Of a stretch of DNA of 64,000 nucleotides, positions 9,572-17,741 are shown one piece after another. Position 1 is the stretch's first letter. Each line of letters starts with the position of its first letter. The position numbers were made by a program, and so were the translations under genes. The notes under the pieces are model-generated. The model was not told the DNA's origin. It did no database searches and saw only the letters and a program-made list of their open reading frames with translations. This DNA comes from JAVDCA01 sp963819385 (GTDB lineage Bacteria; Pseudomonadota; Alphaproteobacteria; Rhizobiales; Xanthobacteraceae). The stretch is from contig CAWFVV010000006.1 in NCBI GenBank assembly GCA_963819385.1, positions 2,294,001 through 2,358,000 of the forward strand. The letters run 5' to 3'.

Positions 9572-10090
9572 CTACGGGCTCTTTGTCATTCCGGGCGTGG
9601 CGGTCGCGCCGCTGCCCGGCACCGGCGAGACGACGATCGGGCTCAGGCCGCCGCTGTCGATTTCGGTCGCGCCAAGCGGGATGCTGCCGACGCCAGTTGC
9701 GGACGCGCCGGCCAACTCGGAGGTCGTGAGGCCCGACGCGCCGCTCGTCGCGGCGTTGGTCGTGCCGCAACCGGGCGAGCCGATGCCGCTCATGCCGCTG
9801 CCGAGGCCGCCGCCGTCGAAGGTGCCGACGCCGGGCGACGACAGGCCGCCGACCGTCGAGCAGCCCGAACCCGCGAGCGGGCCCGGCGCCGGGCTCAAGC
9901 CGCCGACATTGAGCTGCGTCGCGCCGAGCGGAATGCCGGCCGGCGACGCCGACGCGCCGGTCGTCATGCCTGAAATTCCGAGCGGCGACGTCACGCCGAG
10001 CGCCGAACCGCCGCCCGGCGTCATTGTGGTTTGTGCCAGCGCGGAGCTGCCGCCGAGCACCAGCATTGCCATCATCATCACTGCGCGCAT
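9572..10090 (-). CDS. Low-complexity secreted protein with GATxLxxGGLSP repeats
   Basis: 172 residues from MRAVMMMAMLVLG, a signal peptide ending near ALA-QT. The start is chosen because GGAGAG precedes 10090; the frame runs open for 16 more codons upstream without a site. The mature chain is Gly/Ser/Ala/Pro/Thr-rich with two related blocks, IPLGATQLNVGGLSP and IPLGATEIDSGGLSP, flanking two Cys (C-S-T-V and SPGCGTT). I recognise similar low-complexity proteins in Rhizobiales but no function. It lies upstream of, and in the same direction as, the RND operon, with only 31 bases to the adaptor start, so it may share its transcript. Confidence 0.72.
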   Translation of the reverse strand: MRAVMMMAMLVLGGSSALAQTTMTPGGGSALGVTSPLGISGMTTGASASPAGIPLGATQLNVGGLSPAPGPLAGSGCSTVGGLSSPGVGTFDGGGLGSGMSGIGSPGCGTTNAATSGASGLTTSELAGASATGVGSIPLGATEIDSGGLSPIVVSPVPGSGATATPGMTKSP

Positions 10091-10260
10091 GATCTCTCCA
10101 CTCCTTCGCTGCCGCCGTCGATCCAACATGATGTGCATTTGACGTGCTCGCTCGTCACGGGCTTGGCCGCATTAGCCGGCGGCCCGGGCCGAAACACGGC
10201 CGACGCGGCCATCCGTGCGAAATTGCGCAAGCGCGCAAAAGTCGCGGCAATCTCTGCAAC

Positions 10261-11163
10261 CTACGCCGCCGCCAGCGCCCAGGGCCCGACCGTAGAGGCG
10301 GCTCGGTCGACCGGCATGTCCTGCCTGATCGCCTTGCGCACCTTCGCGAACGCGGCCGCCTCGATCTGGCGCACCCGCTCGCGTGACACGCCGATCTCGC
10401 CCGCGATCTCGGCGAGCCGCTTCGGCTTGTCGGACAGCCGCCGGGACACGAGCACGCGACGCTCGCGCTCGCTGAGCAGCGTCAACGCCTCGGCAAGCGC
10501 CGCGCGACCATCGGCCAACTGCTCCCGGTCTGCGAGAACGTCTTCCTGGCTCGGCAACTCGTCCGCCAATTGGTCTTGCCAAACGCCCGGCGCGCTGTCG
10601 TCAACCGTGGAATTGAGCGAGACATCGCCGCCGAGCCGGCGGTTCATCTCGACGACCTCGCGCTCGCTCACGCCGAGGTGGCCCGCGATCAGCGCGACGT
10701 CCTGTGGGCTCATGTCGCCGTCGGCGAGCATCGACAGGCGCGCCTTGGTCTTGCGCAGGCTGAAGAACAGCTTCCGTTCGCCGGTGGTGGTGCCCATTTT
10801 GACGAGCGAACGCGAGCGCACGATGTAGTCCTGCATCGCGGCTTTGATCCACCAGATCGCATAGGTGGCGAAGCGGAATCCCCTGTCGGGATCGAAGCGT
10901 TCGGCCGCCTGGACCAGGCCGATGCCGCCTTCGGAGATCAGCTCGGCGAGCGGCAGTCCATAGCCGCGATAGCCGACCGCGGCCTTCACGACCAGCCGCA
11001 GGTGGCTGCCGACCATACGGTCGAGCGCACCGCGATCGCCCTGTTCCTTGTAGCGCCGCGCGAGATCGATTTCCTCGCCCGGCTGCAACAGCGGAATTGC
11101 GCGGATCCGCGCAAGATATCGCTTGAGGCCGATGTCCAATTCCCAGGTCGCATTGCGTGTCAT
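10261..11163 (-). CDS. rpoH: RNA polymerase sigma-32-type factor
   Basis: 300 residues, the normal RpoH length. Region 1.2/2.1 begins YLARIRAIPLLQPGEE. Region 2.4 carries the core-promoter motif DPDRGFRFATYAIWWIKAAMQDYI. The RpoH box that separates sigma-32 from other group members appears as ERKLFFSLRKTK. Region 4.2 shows a helix-turn-helix, LAEIAGEIGVSRERVRQIE. It directs RNA polymerase to heat-shock promoters. Alphaproteobacteria often have two or three RpoH paralogues, and which one this is cannot be told. The Met at 11163 fits family alignment best; an ATG at 11220 in the same frame would add 19 residues. Neither has a strong ribosome site. Confidence 0.93.
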   Translation of the reverse strand: MTRNATWELDIGLKRYLARIRAIPLLQPGEEIDLARRYKEQGDRGALDRMVGSHLRLVVKAAVGYRGYGLPLAELISEGGIGLVQAAERFDPDRGFRFATYAIWWIKAAMQDYIVRSRSLVKMGTTTGERKLFFSLRKTKARLSMLADGDMSPQDVALIAGHLGVSEREVVEMNRRLGGDVSLNSTVDDSAPGVWQDQLADELPSQEDVLADREQLADGRAALAEALTLLSERERRVLVSRRLSDKPKRLAEIAGEIGVSRERVRQIEAAAFAKVRKAIRQDMPVDRAASTVGPWALAAA

Positions 11164-11380
11164 GGCGGCGCCATCCGGTTGAGGGTCCGATCGATCGAGC
11201 CGCCGTTCGACGGTCATCAAACACGCGCTCGATCGACGCCTCGAACATACGGAGGACCCGCGCCGCCGCCATTAAATTGCGGGTAAGTCTCCTAAATTCC
11301 AGTTTAGCTCGCTCACGCGGCCGTGACGGTTCGTGCGCCCGCCGACAAAAGAGCGCGCGTCGATGGAGACGACCGGGTCG

Positions 11381-12772
11381 TTACGGCTTGCTCTCCTGCT
11401 CCGCGCCGGCACTCGACGGGCAGGCGATCTCAGCCACGAGCCCGGGACCGGAGGTCAAGGAGAGCGTGAAGCCATGCAGCTTGACGATCGCGGCAACGAG
11501 ACTGAGTCCGAGGCCGACGCCGCAGGTCTGGCGACTGCGGTCGGAGCGGTAGAAGCGTCGGAGCACGAGATCGCGCTCCTCCTCACCGATGCCGGGACCA
11601 GTGTCGCTCACGCGCACGACGTTCGCATGATCGCCGCGGAGCACGGTTAGCCGCACCTGGCCGCCGGCGGGCGTGAACTTGACCGAGTTGTCGACGAGAT
11701 TGGCGATCGCCTCGAGCAGCAGATCGCGATCGCCCTGCACGATCGGCCGCTCGGCGAGGTCGACCGAAAGCGCGACGCCCTTCTCCTCGGCGATCGGCTC
11801 GTAGAGGTCGCACACCTCGCGCACCATGTCGGCGAGCGCGACGTCGCTGAAGCCGGCGAGCCGTCGCGTATGCTCGATCTCGGAAATGCGCAGCAGCGCC
11901 GTGACGATCTTGAGCGACTGGTCGAGGCCCGCAATGCCGCGGTCGATCACCGCCTGCGCCTCCCCGAGCGAGCGCGCGTTGGCGCGGCCGCGCTCGAGCG
12001 CGACCCGCATGCGCGTCAGCGGCGTGCGCAGGTCGTGCGCGATATCGTCGCCGACGCCGGCGATCTCGTGGACGAGCGCCTCGATCCGCTCCAGCATGCC
12101 GTTCACGATCGTCGCCAGCCGGTCGAACGCATCTTCGCTGCCGCGCGTCGGCAGGCGCTGGCGCAGGTCGCCCGCGACGATGCGCTGGACGCTGCGGTTG
12201 ACTTCGCCGACCCGGCGCTGCGCCCGGATACTGAGCAGCATCCCGACCGCGACGCTCAGGAAGAGCGCCGGCAGCAGGCCTGCCGCCAGCGTCTCGCCGA
12301 CGATCGTGCTGATCTCGACGATCTCGTCGACGCTGCGCGCGATCACAAGCACCTCGCCGCCCGGCAGTCGCCTTCCCGCGACACGAACCGGCTGCCACAC
12401 CGGCGTGTCGACACCGGCCAACATCATGGTGCGCCGCGCGTTCCCATCCAGCGCAAGGCTATGGGGGATTTCCGCGATGTCGCCGGCGATCCGCCGACCG
12501 TCGGCCGCGAACAGTCCGGCGTGCTCGACCCGGCGCGGATTCTGCCGCGGCAGCAGGTTCACGGTATCGATCAGCTCACGCGCCGGGGCTTGCCCGAACA
12601 CCTCGACCTGCCTGCTGACGACCTCGTCCGACCGCATCGTCAGATAGCTGTAGGTCTGCCAATAGATCGCGGCGAACAGCGCCAGCATGAACAAGACGAA
12701 GATGCCGGCGACCGCGAGCCCCCAGCGGAATGTGATGCTGCGCGTGAGGTCAGGCAGGCGCACGGAGCACAA
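11381..12772 (-). CDS. Membrane sensor histidine kinase
   Basis: 463 residues. TM1 (about 16-38) and TM2 (about 162-182) enclose a periplasmic sensor of roughly 120 residues. A HAMP segment follows, ending near residue 235. The dimerisation/phosphoacceptor box is DDIAHDLRTPLTRM with His246. The N box (EAIANLVDNSVKFTP), G1 (DTGPGIGEEE), F (RRFYRSD) and G2 (GVGLGLSLV) boxes are all present, so the kinase should be active. It overlaps the response-regulator gene by 23 bases, which indicates an operon and one phosphorelay. The stimulus is unknown; nearby envelope genes (RND pump, secreted proteins) are possible targets by inference only. Confidence 0.94.
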   Translation of the reverse strand: MCSVRLPDLTRSITFRWGLAVAGIFVLFMLALFAAIYWQTYSYLTMRSDEVVSRQVEVFGQAPARELIDTVNLLPRQNPRRVEHAGLFAADGRRIAGDIAEIPHSLALDGNARRTMMLAGVDTPVWQPVRVAGRRLPGGEVLVIARSVDEIVEISTIVGETLAAGLLPALFLSVAVGMLLSIRAQRRVGEVNRSVQRIVAGDLRQRLPTRGSEDAFDRLATIVNGMLERIEALVHEIAGVGDDIAHDLRTPLTRMRVALERGRANARSLGEAQAVIDRGIAGLDQSLKIVTALLRISEIEHTRRLAGFSDVALADMVREVCDLYEPIAEEKGVALSVDLAERPIVQGDRDLLLEAIANLVDNSVKFTPAGGQVRLTVLRGDHANVVRVSDTGPGIGEEERDLVLRRFYRSDRSRQTCGVGLGLSLVAAIVKLHGFTLSLTSGPGLVAEIACPSSAGAEQESKP

Positions 12773-13427
12773 ATCCGACGCCGCGCACGTTGTGGATCAT
12801 TGGCGGCTCTTCCGGCTCGTCGATCTTGCGCCGCAGCCGGCCCATGTGCACGTCGACCAGGTTCGTCTGCGGCACGAACTTGTACTTCCACACCTCCTCG
12901 AGCAGCATCGCCCGGGTAAGGACCTGGTCCGTGCGCTGCATCATGTATTCGAGCAGGCGGAACTCGCGCGGCAGGAGCTCGATCTCGCGTTCGCCGCGCC
13001 GCGCCGTGCGCTCGATGAGATCGAGCTCGAGCGGACCGACACGCAGCTTGGTGTCGCGCGTATCGTTGGGACGCCGCAGCAGCGCCTCGACCCGGGCGAT
13101 CAGCTCGACCAGCTCGAACGGTTTGGTCAGGTAGTCGTCGCCGCCGGCGCGCAGCCCGCGCACGCGGTCGTCGACCGCGCCGAGCGCGCTCAGCACCAGC
13201 ACGGGCGTGCGCACCTCGTCCTTGCGCAGCGCCTCGACGATGGTCAGGCCGTCCATCCCGGGGAGCATGCGATCGACGATCATTGCGTCGGGCTTGCCGG
13301 AGCGCGCCTTGTCCAGGCCCTCGATGCCGCTCGCCGCCCAGGCGACGTCGAAACCGAGATCGGTGAACTCGGCAATGATCTCGGTCGCGGTCTCCCGATC
13401 GTCCTCGATGAGCAGGAGCTTCGGCAT
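12750..13427 (-). CDS. OmpR/PhoB-family response regulator
   Basis: 225 residues. The receiver domain begins MPKLLLIEDDRE with the acidic pair Asp9/Asp10, the phosphoacceptor in MIVDRMLPGMDG at Asp52, and the Lys of TKPFE at about 102. A C-terminal winged helix (from LRVGPLELDLIERTARRG to VRGVGFVLRAPA) contains NLVDVHMGRLRRKID as recognition region. The start is set by GGAGAC upstream of 13427; the frame is open to 13613 but that extension is not receiver-like. Its 3' end overlaps the start of the cognate kinase gene. Confidence 0.94.
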   Translation of the reverse strand: MPKLLLIEDDRETATEIIAEFTDLGFDVAWAASGIEGLDKARSGKPDAMIVDRMLPGMDGLTIVEALRKDEVRTPVLVLSALGAVDDRVRGLRAGGDDYLTKPFELVELIARVEALLRRPNDTRDTKLRVGPLELDLIERTARRGEREIELLPREFRLLEYMMQRTDQVLTRAMLLEEVWKYKFVPQTNLVDVHMGRLRRKIDEPEEPPMIHNVRGVGFVLRAPA

Positions 13428-13879
13428 CGTCGTCTCCGGCTGCACATTGGCACAATCCTGATTCATTGTGGGGTTCCGCTTCGTTTCCTCGGTGACCGGC
13501 CGCGCATCGACGAAGCATCGAGGCTTTCGCCGTGCGCGTGCTGTGGCGCGTGCTTTTTTGACCGCGCGTGCAACTCCGCTGCCGATCGGCCGCCTTTTAC
13601 CTGCAAGAAACAATAGGCGTGCCGTGGATCGGCGCCATTAAAGAGCGCGCGACCAACTTAAATTTTTTTTCAATCGGCGTGCAGCGTGCCGGCTCCGACC
13701 CATGCCGGGCGGCGACCCTGTTTCGCCTCATCCGTCCCTGTCGCCGATTTTAAGGTCCTGAATTGCAATTTAGTGGTCGGCGGCGCGCGGCTGCCCACCT
13801 GTCGTCGTGTCGCCGCAACCACCGCCGGCGGCTTGCGCGAGACCAAATGTCTCGAACACAACGGAATGGAGATGACCCC
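13428..13879. other. Divergent intergenic region, AT-rich in places
   Basis: These 452 bases separate the leftward two-component operon from a rightward small secreted-protein gene, so both promoters should be here. The segment around 13655-13675 (AACTTAAATTTTTTTTC) is distinctly AT-rich against the GC-rich background and is a plausible promoter zone. No gene is supported. Confidence 0.45.
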
Positions 13880-14122
13880 ATGAAGACCTTCGTTAGCGCC
13901 CTTACGGCGGCCGTACTGCTCGCGGGCGTCGGTGCTGCCAATGCGTTCGGCCAGCAAACGACCAACGCCGAGATCGACAACCAGCTCAACCATGAATTCA
14001 GCGTTCCCCATGCCTACGCGTCGGCGCGCATTCCCAACGCCTACGCGTCGGCGCGGATGCCCAGCCAGGTCGTGATGACCCCGAGCGTGCAGGACTTCCA
14101 GCTCGAAGGCGGCCGCAATTGA
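13880..14122 (+). CDS. Small secreted protein with HAYASAR/NAYASAR repeat, ending DFQLEG
   Basis: 80 residues. The signal peptide MKTFVSALTAAVLLAGVG is cleaved near ANA-FG. The mature chain has two near-identical nonapeptides, PHAYASARI and PNAYASARM, then ends VQDFQLEGGRN. The ATG at 13880 follows GGAGATGACCCC; the frame is open further upstream but without a start site. A strong intrinsic terminator lies 70 bases after the stop, so the gene is monocistronic. Its layout parallels the protein at 4802-5080. Function unknown. Confidence 0.78.
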   Translation: MKTFVSALTAAVLLAGVGAANAFGQQTTNAEIDNQLNHEFSVPHAYASARIPNAYASARMPSQVVMTPSVQDFQLEGGRN

Positions 14123-14191
14123 GGACGTCCAGGCGCGGGACTTCCACCCCGGGCTCGAACTGAACACCGCCCTTGCTTTCCTCGCCGAAAG

Positions 14192-14226
14192 AGGACCGAT
14201 CGGCCAACGATCGGTCCTTTCTTTTT
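14192..14226 (+). terminator. Rho-independent terminator
   Basis: Perfect 11-bp stem AGGACCGATCG / CGATCGGTCCT with loop GCCAA, directly followed by TTCTTTTT. It ends transcription of the small secreted-protein gene at 13880-14122. Confidence 0.92.
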
Positions 14227-14367
14227 GATGCCCGCGGCGCGGCGCCGCGCGCTCAACGCCGTGCGAGTTGCAGCAAGGCCGCGAAAGCGCGGCGGGCTTG
14301 CGCCCTTACATCGATGCCCGATGCAACAAACAACCGCTCGCACCAGTGCGCGGGCAAGGAGGTATCA

Positions 14368-14718
14368 ATGCTGCATAAACTCATGACCACGGCGGTCGCC
14401 GCCGTTCTTCTCGGCGGCGCCGCAATCGCAACCCCCGCACTGGCACGCGGCGGCGGAGGCGGCGGCCACTTCGGCGGCGGTGCGCACTTTGGGGGCGGCG
14501 GCGTGCACTTCGGCGGCGCCGGCATCGGCCGCGGCATGGGCGGCTTCGGTGCTCACGGCCATGGTGGCTTCGGCAATGGCTTCGCGGGCGTGCGCGGTGG
14601 CCACCTCGGTGACCTGCATCGTCGCTTCGGGTACGGTTATGGCCGCGGCGGGGTCGGCCTCGGCGTCTACGAGAGCTGCTACCCGTATGTGGGCGTGTGG
14701 CCGTACTGCCAGTACTAA
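14368..14718 (+). CDS. Glycine/histidine-rich secreted protein
   Basis: 116 residues. The signal peptide MLHKLMTTAVAAVLLGG ends at PALA-RG. The mature protein is dominated by Gly with HFGGGAHFGGGGVHFGG repeats, then GGFGAHGHGGFGNG. It closes with a Tyr-rich, two-Cys tail, YESCYPYVGVWPYCQY. The start is well fixed by AAGGAGGT seven bases upstream. Such Gly/His-rich exported proteins are common in Rhizobiales. The evenly spaced His could bind metal, but that is inference. The gene is flanked by terminator-like hairpins on both sides, so it is probably a single transcription unit. Confidence 0.8.
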   Translation: MLHKLMTTAVAAVLLGGAAIATPALARGGGGGGHFGGGAHFGGGGVHFGGAGIGRGMGGFGAHGHGGFGNGFAGVRGGHLGDLHRRFGYGYGRGGVGLGVYESCYPYVGVWPYCQY

Positions 14719-14733
14719 GCGCCGCGCGGATCC

Positions 14734-14768
14734 CATGTCGGACCGCTGCGGCGCAGCGGCCCGACATG
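14734..14768 (+). terminator. Strong hairpin, terminator-like
   Basis: Near-perfect inverted repeat with arms CATGTCGGACCGCTGCG and CGCAGCGGCCCGACATG (one mismatch over 17 pairs), 16 bases after the stop of the Gly-rich protein gene. There is no T-run after it, so it may be a transcript-stabilising or bidirectional hairpin rather than a classical terminator. Confidence 0.6.
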
Positions 14769-14961
14769 CCGGCGCGAAGGAGCCATGAGGCGCGCGCGCC
14801 ATGAGCCTTCTCCCCTGAAGTTCCGGATTCGCCTCGATGTACCAAAGGCCAACTTGGTTTTCCGGAAATGGCGAATTACAACTTACAATAGGGGAAGGAT
14901 GATCGAAATCAGGAGGACTTGGTTCGCAGTACGAACCGATCAGCCTGGGAAACGGATTAAC

Positions 14962-15642
14962 ATGTCCCGTCGAGCCCTCACTTCACTTGCCGCATCCGCT
15001 ATCGTCGGCGTTGCCTGCATTGCGACTGTTTCAACTGATGCCTCCGCCGACCGAAGAGGTGGTGCTGCCGTTGCTCGCGGCGGCGGTTATCACGGTGGCG
15101 TGAACCGCGTTGGTGTGAACCGCGTCGGTGTGAACCGCGTCGGTGTGAACCGCGTTGGCGTGAACCGCGTTGGCGTGAACCGCGTCGGTGTAAATCGGGT
15201 TGGCGTGGATCGCGTCGGCGTGAATCGCGTTGGCGTGAACCGCGTTGGCGTGGATCGCGTCGGAATCGGGTATGGCCGTACCGGATGGAACGGCTATGGC
15301 CGCGGATGGGGCGTTGCGGCCGGCGTGGCGGCCAGCACGGCAGCCGCGGGGGCCTACTATGACGACAGTAGCTACACGGGCGGCTACACGGGCGGTGGCT
15401 ATAACGACAGTAGCTACTCGAACGCTGCCTATGACGACAGTAGCTACTCGAGCGGTGCCTATGACGACGCCAGCTACGCGGGCGATGGCTATGGCGCGAG
15501 CGTTGGCTACACCTTGAACGGTGCCCCCATGAGCGAATCGGATGCCGTCGCATATTGCGCCCAGCGCTTCCGCTCCTACGACATCGCGAGCCAGACGTTT
15601 GTGTCGTACAGCGGCCAGCGGGTGTCCTGCCCGCAGCAATAG
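14962..15642 (+). CDS. Secreted BA14K-like protein with eleven GV(N/D)RV pentapeptides
   Basis: 226 residues. The signal peptide (MSRRALTSLAASAIVGVACI) is cleaved near ASA-DR. Residues 46-100 are eleven consecutive pentapeptides, GVNRV or GVDRV. A Gly-rich linker with a hydrophobic patch (GVAAGVAASTAAAGA) follows, then a Tyr/Ser/Asp repeat zone (YDDSSY-type units). The C-terminal domain ending YCAQRFRSYDIASQTF...GQRVSCP matches the BA14K family of small alphaproteobacterial exported proteins. The start at 14962 is the Met that begins the signal peptide; the frame is open upstream to 14785 without a good site. Function in the family is not settled; a surface or envelope role is inferred. Confidence 0.82.
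   Translation: MSRRALTSLAASAIVGVACIATVSTDASADRRGGAAVARGGGYHGGVNRVGVNRVGVNRVGVNRVGVNRVGVNRVGVNRVGVDRVGVNRVGVNRVGVDRVGIGYGRTGWNGYGRGWGVAAGVAASTAAAGAYYDDSSYTGGYTGGGYNDSSYSNAAYDDSSYSSGAYDDASYAGDGYGASVGYTLNGAPMSESDAVAYCAQRFRSYDIASQTFVSYSGQRVSCPQQ
15097..15261 (+). repeat. 15-bp tandem repeat, 11 copies, in frame
   Basis: Eleven units of the form GGCGTGAACCGCGTT, varying only at silent positions or N/D codons, encode the GVNRV/GVDRV array. The period is exact and keeps the frame, so unit gain or loss by slippage would change protein length without breaking it. Confidence 0.95.
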
Positions 15643-15683
15643 GCCGGTACCGCTCAAGACAGTGCAACATTCGGCACGGCATT

Positions 15684-15708
15684 GGACGGCATGATGACCA
15701 TGCCGTCC
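15684..15708 (+). terminator. Perfect 10-bp hairpin after the BA14K-like gene
   Basis: Inverted repeat GGACGGCATG / CATGCCGTCC with loop ATGAC, 41 bases downstream of the stop at 15642 and upstream of the convergent MocR gene end (15833). It lacks a T-tract. It is probably a terminator or mRNA 3'-end structure. Confidence 0.55.
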
Positions 15709-15832
15709 TCGCTGCTGCCGCTCAAGCGGAAATCGCGATCGGCCGGTGAAGTCCGGTTGAGGACGATGCTGTTCGAAGCGCAAGGTATTTCGCAAGCACA
15801 ACATTCGGACCGTGGCCCGATCCAGCCGGCCC

Positions 15833-17221
15833 TCAGATGACCTGGACGCTCCGGGCGGGCGAAGCAACCGCTTCGGCCAACATCCGAAGGCCGTGAGCGA
15901 GCTCATCGCGTGTGCGCGGGGCGCCGAGGCACACACGGACCGCCGGCTGGGATGTCGCGTCCACCGCGAAGACATCGTCGCTCACGACCGCAAGACCGCG
16001 ATGCAGGATCTGCCTGCTGAACTCTGCGCGATCGCGGCGTGCCGGCAAGGGAAGCCAAAGATGGTGGCCATGCGCGCCGGCCGCGTGCGGCACGCCCTTG
16101 AGGAATTTTCCGGCGAGCCGGACGCGGCCCGCGGCCTCGTTGCGGATCGCCAGGATGATGTCGTCGGCGATGCCCGTACGGATCCAGTGCGTTGCCAGGG
16201 CGATCATGAGCGGCGGCGGCATCAGCACGGTCGCCGCCAGCGCGTCGCGCATCTCGTGCGCGGCATCGGCGTCGGGCGCCAATAGATACGAAACCCGCAG
16301 CGCCGGCGCGATGCACTTCGACAGGCCGACCGCGAGATAGGTTCGTTCCGGGATCAGGTTGGCGATCGGCGCCGCACCGGGATTGAGCCAGCCGTAGGCA
16401 TCGTCTTCGATGAGGATCGTCTTGGCGGCGCGAATGATGTCGGCGATCGCCGCACGGCGCTTTTGCGGCATCGTCGCGGTGGTCGGGTTGTGCAGCGTCG
16501 GCGTGAGGTAGACGGCTTTCGGCTTGTGCTCCTTGCAGGCGGATTTCAGCGCGTCCGGCAGAATGCCGTCCGCGTCCATCGCGACGCCGACGAGGCGCAC
16601 GCCGAGCCTCTGCGCCGCAGCCTTGATGCCCGGAAAGGTCAGCGCTTCGGTCAGCACGACATCTCCGGGCGACGTCCGTGACAGCAGCGTGTTGAACAGG
16701 ATGGCCTGGTTGCCCGGATACACGACCAGCTGCTCCGGACGCGCCGCCGGAATGCGGCGCCGCAGCCAGCGCGCCGCAACCTCGCGCTCGTCGTCGCTGC
16801 CGCCTGGCGGCTGATAATTCAGGAACGCGCTGAAGCCGGCTTCTTCCCGGATCGCCTTGAAGCCTTGGGCGATGTGCAGATCGAGATTGGCTTCCACCGG
16901 CTGCGGCGGAACGTTCATCGACAGGTCGATCTTGACCGCATGCGGAAGGCTGTCGTGGGTCCGCTGCGTCGTCTCGGAGACGAAGGTGCCGCGCCCGACC
17001 TGCGCCTGAATGAGCCCGCGCCGGCGCGCTTCGCCATAGGCCCGCGTCACCGTGGTCAGATCGAGCCCCAGCGCGCGCGCCAGCGCGCGGTGCGTCGGGA
17101 TCTGCTGCCCTCGCTTGAGCCGGCCGGTGGCGACGTCGGCCGCCAGGGCATCCACGATGCGCTTGAACGCAGGTCCCGACCATTCCGAAAGTGTAGGGAG
17201 CCAATCCATACAATATGCCAC
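15833..17221 (-). CDS. MocR/PdxR-type GntR regulator fused to an aminotransferase domain
   Basis: 462 residues. The N-terminal GntR winged helix (about 10-80) includes GRLKRGQQIPTHRALARALGLDLTTVTRAYGEARRRGLI. A linker then leads to a fold-type I aminotransferase domain with the PLP-binding region IEDDAYGWLNPG and a Schiff-base lysine in VGLSKCIAPALRVSYL. MocR proteins sense PLP or amino compounds and usually control a neighbouring gene. Here the divergent gene is the DUF983 membrane protein, only 67 bases away. The start could be 17221 (MAYCMDW) or the inner Met at 17209. Direct repeats in the intergenic gap are candidate operators. Confidence 0.9.
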   Translation of the reverse strand: MAYCMDWLPTLSEWSGPAFKRIVDALAADVATGRLKRGQQIPTHRALARALGLDLTTVTRAYGEARRRGLIQAQVGRGTFVSETTQRTHDSLPHAVKIDLSMNVPPQPVEANLDLHIAQGFKAIREEAGFSAFLNYQPPGGSDDEREVAARWLRRRIPAARPEQLVVYPGNQAILFNTLLSRTSPGDVVLTEALTFPGIKAAAQRLGVRLVGVAMDADGILPDALKSACKEHKPKAVYLTPTLHNPTTATMPQKRRAAIADIIRAAKTILIEDDAYGWLNPGAAPIANLIPERTYLAVGLSKCIAPALRVSYLLAPDADAAHEMRDALAATVLMPPPLMIALATHWIRTGIADDIILAIRNEAAGRVRLAGKFLKGVPHAAGAHGHHLWLPLPARRDRAEFSRQILHRGLAVVSDDVFAVDATSQPAVRVCLGAPRTRDELAHGLRMLAEAVASPARSVQVI

Positions 17222-17261
17222 ATTGTTCTAGCATGTATGGAGCTAGATCACTAGTGTATGG
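17206..17261. promoter_or_regulatory. Candidate MocR operator: TGTATGG direct repeats
   Basis: Two direct copies of TGTATGG (17234-17240 and 17255-17261) lie exactly 21 bases apart, two helical turns. An inverted copy, CCATACA, is at 17206-17212, over the MocR start. MocR-family proteins are known to bind direct repeats near their divergent target, so these are the obvious candidate sites. Binding is inferred. Confidence 0.5.
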
Positions 17262-17288
17262 ATGTGCTCAGATCAAGGAGTTTCCACC

Positions 17289-17714
17289 ATGGGCAATACG
17301 CAGCAGCCGGTCTCGAAGAGCCGAGCCCTGTGGCGCGGCTTCAGCATGCGCTGTCCGAATTGTGGTCAGGGAAGCCTGTTCGGGCGTTTCCTGAAAGTCG
17401 TCGGCCATTGCGAAGTCTGCGGCGAGGACTATTCGGGCCAGCGGGCGGATGATTTCCCGGCCTACCTCGTTATCATCGTCATCGGGCACCTCGTCATCCC
17501 GGCGGCCCTCGTCGTGGAGGAGCTGTTCGCGCCGCCGACCTGGCTGCAATATCTGATCTGGCTGCCGTTCGTCGCACTGGGTGCGCTTGCCCTCATCCAG
17601 CCCACCAAGGGCGCCGTGGTGGCGCTGCAGTGGCAGCTTGGAATGCACGGGTTCGAGCAATCGAAGCGGCGGCGGGCCTCGGCACTGGAGGCCACCGGTA
17701 GGCCCGCGACCTGA
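17289..17714 (+). CDS. DUF983 membrane protein with zinc-ribbon-like N-terminus
   Basis: 141 residues from MGNTQQPVSKSRALWRGF, with AAGGAG upstream of 17289. It has a CPNCG...CEVCG pair of Cys motifs (about residues 23-52), then two transmembrane helices (LVIIVIGHLVIPAALVV and LIWLPFVALGALALI). This is the DUF983 layout: RCPxCGxG plus a short membrane domain. The biochemical role of the family is unknown. Its position divergent from a MocR regulator, with operator-like repeats between, suggests MocR control, perhaps linked to amino-compound or PLP status (inference). Confidence 0.85.
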   Translation: MGNTQQPVSKSRALWRGFSMRCPNCGQGSLFGRFLKVVGHCEVCGEDYSGQRADDFPAYLVIIVIGHLVIPAALVVEELFAPPTWLQYLIWLPFVALGALALIQPTKGAVVALQWQLGMHGFEQSKRRRASALEATGRPAT

Positions 17715-17741
17715 TCGCGCGGCGGTCTCCGGGCTGCTCGC

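Noticed and set aside
15097..15261. Considered as a CRISPR-like array
   Set aside because: Units are 15 bases with no spacers and are in frame within a protein gene.
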